Positions 32,674-36,827 of a stretch of 36,827 nucleotides of DNA are shown here, one piece after another. A program made the translations under genes and the position numbers. The DNA is from DYQY01 sp964643725 (GTDB lineage: Bacteria; Margulisbacteria; Riflemargulisbacteria; GWF2-35-9; DYQY01): positions 1 to 36,827 of the forward strand of contig CAZXTL010000021.1 in NCBI GenBank assembly GCA_964643725.1, in the 5' to 3' direction. The notes below the pieces were generated by a model. It was given only the letters and a program-made list of their open reading frames with translations. It did not search any database and had not been told where the DNA came from. The first letter of the stretch is position 1. Every line of letters begins with the position of its first letter.

Positions 32674-34506
32674 ATGTGTGGAATATTTGGTTATATTGGA
32701 AAAAATGAAGCAAGTGAAAAAATCCTTACTGGTCTTAAAAAGCTTGAATATAGAGGCTATGACAGCATTGGCGTAGCTACTTTAGGTGATAAGTTAGAAA
32801 TCTACAAAAATGTTGGTAAAGTTTCTGAATTAGAATCAAAATTTTCTGGGAAAAAGCTAAAGGGAAATACTGGTATTGGACATACTAGATGGGCAACACA
32901 CGGCGCACCAACAGAATCTAATGCACATCCTCATTTTGATGAAGAACAAAAGATAGTTATTGTTCACAATGGTATTATTGAAAACTATCAAGAACTTAAA
33001 GATGATCTTCTTAAAGATGGGTATAAGTTTACATCAGAAACAGACTCAGAGGTTATAGTTCATCTTATTTCAGCTTGTTATAAGAAGAACCAAAATATAG
33101 AAGAAGCATTCCTTTATGCTATTAAACGCTTACAAGGTGCGTATGCTATTTGTTGTATAACTGAACACGATCCTTCAATTATGCTTTTAGCAAAGAAATC
33201 AAGTCCACTACTAATAGGTGTTGGTGAAGGCGAGAATTATTGTGCGTCTGACGTTAGTCCTATACTAAAACATACTAGAAATATTATTTATTTAAATGAC
33301 AATGAATATGCCTTGATGGGTGCTGATTCCGTAATCGTAAAAAACTATAAAGGTATTGTTGTTGAGAAAGAAATTGTTAAAAGCACTATAAACATTGAAG
33401 ATGTAGAAAAAGGAACGTATGACTTTTATATGATGAAAGAGATTCATGAACAACCAGAATCAATTATTAATACTATAACTAATCGTTGTTTTATTGATGA
33501 AGGTAAAGTTAATTTTGATTTTCTTAATATTAACAATAATGAGCTTTTAAATATTAACAGAATAGTAATAACAGCTTGTGGGACATCACTTCATGCTGGG
33601 TTAGTTGGTGAGTTTTATTTAGAGAAATTTGCTCAAGTACCTGTAGAGGTTGAGTATGCTGCAGAGTTTAGATATCGTAATCCAATTATTGATTCAAAAA
33701 CGTTAGTTATCGCTATTTCTCAATCTGGTGAAACAGCAGACACATTAGCAGCTGTTATGGAGGCTAAACAGAAGAAAGCTAGAATTATCAGTATCTGTAA
33801 TGTTCCTGGGAGCACAATTGCTAGAGAATCAGATGGAGTTATTTATACTAAAGCTGGAATTGAGATTGGTGTAGCTTCGACTAAAGCATTTACTACACAA
33901 ATAACTGCGCTTTATATGTTCTCAATATTTCTAGCAAGAATTAAGTGGATTATAAATAAAGAAGAAGCAAAAAAACTTTTAACTAAGCTATATGAGGTTC
34001 CTGAATTAATAAGAAGGATTTTATTAAAAGAAAGCCATATTTATGACATAGCTAGTAAATATTATACAAAACCTAGTTTTCTTTATCTTGGTAGAGGGAT
34101 TAGCTTTCCTGTTGCTCAAGAGGGTGCATTGAAGATGAAAGAAATCTCCTATATTCACGCTGAAGGTTATTCTGCTGCAGAAATGAAGCATGGCCCAATT
34201 GCTTTGATTGATGAGAATATGCCTGTTGTAGTTGTTGCTCTAAAGGCAAGAAGCTATGAGAAGATTATCGGTAATATTTCTGAGGTTAAGGCTAGGCAAG
34301 GCAAAGTTATTGCTATAGCTACGATAGGTGATACAAATATAAAGAATCTAGTTGATGATGTGATATATATACCTGATTGTGAAGAAGAATTGTCAGCAAT
34401 ATTATCAGTGATACCATTGCAATTACTTGCATACTACACTGCTATACTAAGAGGTTGTCATGTTGACCAACCAAGGAATTTAGCCAAAAGCGTAACGGTG
34501 GAATAA
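32674..34506 (+). CDS. glmS: Glutamine-fructose-6-phosphate aminotransferase (isomerising)
   Basis: GlmS makes glucosamine-6-phosphate for peptidoglycan and lipopolysaccharide. The 610-residue protein is full length. The start is fixed by MCGIFGYIG, whose Cys2 is the glutaminase nucleophile after Met removal. GHTRWATHG and HNGIIENYQ complete that domain. The two SIS domains carry ITACGTSLHAG, ISQSGETADT and GRGISFPVAQEGALKMKEISYIHAE (in parts), and the C-terminus is LAKSVTVE as usual. GGTGG lies about 12 bases upstream. The stop overlaps the proB ATG by one base, so glmS-proB-proA form one unit. Confidence 0.98.
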   Translation: MCGIFGYIGKNEASEKILTGLKKLEYRGYDSIGVATLGDKLEIYKNVGKVSELESKFSGKKLKGNTGIGHTRWATHGAPTESNAHPHFDEEQKIVIVHNGIIENYQELKDDLLKDGYKFTSETDSEVIVHLISACYKKNQNIEEAFLYAIKRLQGAYAICCITEHDPSIMLLAKKSSPLLIGVGEGENYCASDVSPILKHTRNIIYLNDNEYALMGADSVIVKNYKGIVVEKEIVKSTINIEDVEKGTYDFYMMKEIHEQPESIINTITNRCFIDEGKVNFDFLNINNNELLNINRIVITACGTSLHAGLVGEFYLEKFAQVPVEVEYAAEFRYRNPIIDSKTLVIAISQSGETADTLAAVMEAKQKKARIISICNVPGSTIARESDGVIYTKAGIEIGVASTKAFTTQITALYMFSIFLARIKWIINKEEAKKLLTKLYEVPELIRRILLKESHIYDIASKYYTKPSFLYLGRGISFPVAQEGALKMKEISYIHAEGYSAAEMKHGPIALIDENMPVVVVALKARSYEKIIGNISEVKARQGKVIAIATIGDTNIKNLVDDVIYIPDCEEELSAILSVIPLQLLAYYTAILRGCHVDQPRNLAKSVTVE

Positions 34507-35297
34507 TGATTAATCTTAAAGAAAAAGAATTAATAGTTATCAAGATAGGCTCTAATATTCTTACGACTCCAGACAAAAAGCCTGACTTAAATAATCTAAG
34601 AGATCTTGTACATCAAATAAGCAAAATCAAGAAAGACAATAAGCAAATAGTCGTAGTTTCTTCAGGTGCAATAGCATATGGGACTGAAGGCTTGGGAGTT
34701 ATTCCCAAAAGTTTAGAAGAAAAGCAGGCAGCAGCGGCCATAGGTCAAGTAGTGCTTATGGAAAACTATCAGAATTTTTTTGCCAGAGAAGGTTTAACAA
34801 TAGCTCAAATACTTCTTACCAAAGATGCCTTGATGGATGAAACGAGAGCTGAGTATGCAAAAAATACCTTTAATACTCTTTTAGAAAAAGGAATTGTTCC
34901 TATTGTTAACGAAAATGATACTGTCGCAGTTGAAGAGATAAAGTTCTCAGATAATGATAATTTGTCATCTATGGTTTCAGTTTTATTACACGCTGATGTT
35001 CAGATATTTTTGTCTGACATTGATGGTTTATATGACCTTGATCCTAGGGTTCATGAAGATGCTAAGATAATTAAAAGATTAACCAAGGTATCAGATGAAA
35101 TGATTGAAAAAATAAGTGAATCTGTATCAGCTGTCAGTCGAGGTGGAATGAAGTCTAAAGTGCAATCAGCTAAGTACTTAATGGAAAATCATATTGATGT
35201 CATCATTGCTAGTGGTAGACAAAAAAACATTCTAATTGATTTATATGAGGGTAAAGAATGTGGAACTCGTTTTATTGGAGAGAGTACCAATGTCTGA
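34506..35297 (+). CDS. proB: Glutamate 5-kinase lacking the PUA domain
   Basis: ProB phosphorylates glutamate, the first step of proline synthesis. The 263-residue protein has IVIKIGSNIL, VVVSSGAIAYG, IVPIVNENDTVAV, DNDNLSSMVS, FLSDIDGLYD and SRGGMKSKVQSA, the complete amino-acid kinase fold. E. coli ProB has about 100 further residues forming a PUA domain; that domain is absent here, as in several other bacteria. Translation is coupled to glmS (TAATG) and its end overlaps proA by eight bases. Confidence 0.96.
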   Translation: MINLKEKELIVIKIGSNILTTPDKKPDLNNLRDLVHQISKIKKDNKQIVVVSSGAIAYGTEGLGVIPKSLEEKQAAAAIGQVVLMENYQNFFAREGLTIAQILLTKDALMDETRAEYAKNTFNTLLEKGIVPIVNENDTVAVEEIKFSDNDNLSSMVSVLLHADVQIFLSDIDGLYDLDPRVHEDAKIIKRLTKVSDEMIEKISESVSAVSRGGMKSKVQSAKYLMENHIDVIIASGRQKNILIDLYEGKECGTRFIGESTNV

Positions 35298-36537
35298 TGT
35301 TTTACAAAAAAGTAAAAAAGCAAAAGAAATATCTAAATTTTTAATAAACGTATCCACTGAACAAAAGAATATAGGCTTAAAAGCTATGGCTGATGCCTTA
35401 AGAGCTCATAATGATTTTATAATTTCTGAAAACAACAAAGATTTATTACTTGGCGAAAAGGAGAACATTGGTAAAGCGCTCTTAGATAGATTAGCACTTA
35501 ACAAAAAAAGAATTGAAGATATGGCTTTAGGCCTTGAGATTATTATCGACCTGCCTGATCCAATTAATGAATTAATGGAAGAATGGGATAGGCCAAATGG
35601 ACTTTGTATTTCTAAAGTAAGAGTTCCAATAGGGGTTATTGGCATAATTTATGAAGCACGACCTAACGTTACAGTTGATGCTGCAGGTCTTACTTTGAAG
35701 ACTTCCAATGCCGTTGTTCTTAGAGGATCATCTTCTGCAATAAATTCTAATAAAGCTATTGTTGGTGTTCTTAATGAGGCCTTAACTAAAGCAGGTTTCC
35801 CTGAACATACTATAAATCTTATTGAACACACTTCCAGAGAGACTGTTTTAGAGTTAGTGACTCTTAAGCAATATATTGATTTAGTTATTCCTAGAGGAGG
35901 GGCAGGGCTTATAAATGCAGTTGTATCTTCTGCTACAGTTCCTTGTATTGAGACAGGTATAGGTAATTGCCATGTCTATATTGATAGCTCAGCTAATTTA
36001 GAGAATGCTTTGAATATAGCTGTAAATTCAAAAGTACAAAGACCTAGTGTTTGTAATGCAGCTGAGTCTTTGTTAGTGCATAAGGATATAGCAGACAAAA
36101 TATTGCCAGCGATAATTGCTGAATATCACAAAAATGGCGTTCAAATATTTGGATGTGAAAGAACACAAGTTTATGATAAGAGTATTTTTCCAGTAACTGA
36201 TAAAGAATACGCGACTGAATTCTCAGATTATAAGATTTCAATAAAAGTAGTTGATGATGTAAACGAAGCTATTTCTCATATTGATAAGTTTGGCTCTAAG
36301 CATACAGAGGCCATTGTCTCTGAAAATAAAGATTCAATGGACCTTTTTAGTAAACAAGTAGACGCAGCTTCTGTTATGGTAAATGCTTCTACACGGTTTA
36401 CTGATGGCTTTGAATTTGGATTTGGTGCAGAGATAGGCATTAGTACTCAAAAGATGCATGCTAGAGGCCCTATGGGTCTAAAAGAGCTAACTACATATAA
36501 GTATATAGTTAAGGGTAGTGGACAGATAAGAGAATAA
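35290..36537 (+). CDS. proA: Gamma-glutamyl phosphate reductase
   Basis: ProA reduces glutamyl-5-phosphate to the semialdehyde with NADPH. I place the start at the ATG at 35290 (MSDVLQKSKKAKEI), which has GGAGAG upstream and gives 415 residues, close to the E. coli length of 417. The frame is open further upstream, but that part lies inside proB. Visible features are GVIGIIYEARPNVT, LRGSSSAINSN, PRGGAGLIN, the catalytic Cys in RPSVCNAAE, and GFGAEIGISTQKMHARGPMGL. It is the last gene of glmS-proB-proA. Confidence 0.97.
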   Translation: MSDVLQKSKKAKEISKFLINVSTEQKNIGLKAMADALRAHNDFIISENNKDLLLGEKENIGKALLDRLALNKKRIEDMALGLEIIIDLPDPINELMEEWDRPNGLCISKVRVPIGVIGIIYEARPNVTVDAAGLTLKTSNAVVLRGSSSAINSNKAIVGVLNEALTKAGFPEHTINLIEHTSRETVLELVTLKQYIDLVIPRGGAGLINAVVSSATVPCIETGIGNCHVYIDSSANLENALNIAVNSKVQRPSVCNAAESLLVHKDIADKILPAIIAEYHKNGVQIFGCERTQVYDKSIFPVTDKEYATEFSDYKISIKVVDDVNEAISHIDKFGSKHTEAIVSENKDSMDLFSKQVDAASVMVNASTRFTDGFEFGFGAEIGISTQKMHARGPMGLKELTTYKYIVKGSGQIRE

Positions 36538-36569
36538 CTAAATGGTTAAAACGCTGGCAATAAAGGAGA

Positions 36570-36706
36570 ATGACAAAACCTAAATGACAAATAAATCAAA
36601 TAATGCCAAATAAATTAATAATGCTTTTTAGTAGGTATTTTTTGTTTATTTGTCATTTGAGATTAAAAGATTTATTTGGATTTTGGCATTTGGATTTTGG
36701 GTTTAT
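36570..36706. repeat. AAATCCAAA-type inverted repeat before purS
   Basis: AAATGACAAATAAA (36582-36595) is exactly complementary to TTTATTTGTCATTT (36645-36658). GATTTATTTGGATTTTGG and GCATTTGGATTTTGGG follow, the same words as in the gaps at 13500, 14095 and 27829. It fills most of the gap between proA and purS. Confidence 0.6.
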
Positions 36707-36771
36707 TAAAACGTGAATGGGAAAACGGGGAAACCCTAAAAGCTATAAGCTAATAATGAAGGAGTTAGTAA

Positions 36772-36827
36772 ATGTTTAAAGTAAAAGTACATGTAATGTT
36801 AAAAGACGATGTTTTGGATCCACAAGG
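36772..36827 (+). CDS. purS: Phosphoribosylformylglycinamidine synthase subunit PurS, N-terminus only
   Basis: The 18 complete codons read MFKVKVHVMLKDDVLDPQ, closely matching the first strand of PurS (typically V-V-LK-GVLDPQG). PurS is the small bridging subunit of the PurLQS complex that makes FGAM in purine synthesis. AAGGAG lies ahead of the ATG. The gene runs off the window edge, and purQ and purL would be expected next. The short length limits confidence, but the LDPQ motif is distinctive. Confidence 0.8.
   Translation, partial: MFKVKVHVMLKDDVLDPQ

Noticed and set aside
36538..36771. Purine riboswitch upstream of purS
   Set aside because: The gap is mostly the AAATCCAAA-type inverted repeat. 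I could not find the conserved purine-aptamer junction words.

Overview
The window is AT-rich chromosomal DNA from a Gram-negative-type (diderm) bacterium. It is almost entirely housekeeping genes, separated by short gene-free stretches full of palindromic repeats. The diderm call rests on a PorV/UPF0164-like outer-membrane protein, a second signal-peptide protein that looks like a small beta-barrel, and a subtilisin-like protease with a C-terminal YPNP-type sorting-like domain. I cannot assign a phylum from sequence alone. A low-GC candidate phylum such as Margulisbacteria or a relative of Elusimicrobiota would fit, but this is inference. No rRNA, tRNA, CRISPR array, intact transposase or prophage was seen.

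Layout. 1-251 (-): 5' part of a receiver-like protein. 369-4000 (+): metF, purC and a membrane-anchored or secreted GH5-type glycoside hydrolase with a module inserted in the barrel. 4001-4411: repeat-rich gap. 4412-5131 (-): MTA/SAH nucleosidase. 5230-13497 (+): a tightly packed run of ROK kinase, hisH, hisA, LOG-family protein, coaE, uvrB, S8 protease and PorV-like protein, many overlapping by a few bases. 13498-14227: a 730-base repeat nest. 14228-15265 (-): mreB, divergent from gmk / omega-like subunit / priA (15432-18461, +). 18469-20451 (-): a 660-residue coiled-coil protein of unknown function. 20558-21097 (+): yqeG-like phosphatase, tail-to-tail with the minus-strand run ruvA-ruvC-coaB-coaC (21094-23378) and an outer-membrane protein (23422-24234). 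24404-27801 (+): cyclophilin, rsmD, coaD, coiled-coil protein, rph, aroK. 27967-31070 (+): M24 peptidase and a membrane pyrophosphatase. 31271-32383 (-): glf. 32674-36537 (+): glmS, proB, proA. 36772-end (+): start of purS.

How the genes work together. CoA synthesis is scattered over three loci (coaE, split coaB/coaC, coaD). DNA repair and restart genes (uvrB, ruvA, ruvC, priA) are interspersed, and ruvB is not in the window. metF and the MTA/SAH nucleosidase both serve one-carbon and methionine metabolism. purC and purS are purine genes at opposite ends. hisH and hisA are present without other his genes. glmS and glf supply cell-envelope sugars. The pyrophosphatase uses the PPi released by biosynthesis.

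The most unusual signals are non-coding. (1) Two MITE-like copies in opposite orientation at 4101-4393 and 13567-13902 bracket about 9 kb. (2) Two further inverted-repeat families occur, one with perfect 18-base ends at 32400-32601. (3) Nine in-phase 8-base units run into the gmk promoter. (4) Several genes have a -10 box 6-9 bases before the ATG and no Shine-Dalgarno, suggesting leaderless mRNAs. Among proteins, the 660-residue coiled-coil protein and the GH5 enzyme with an inserted module deserve a second look. I found no multi-gene system that I would call new with confidence.
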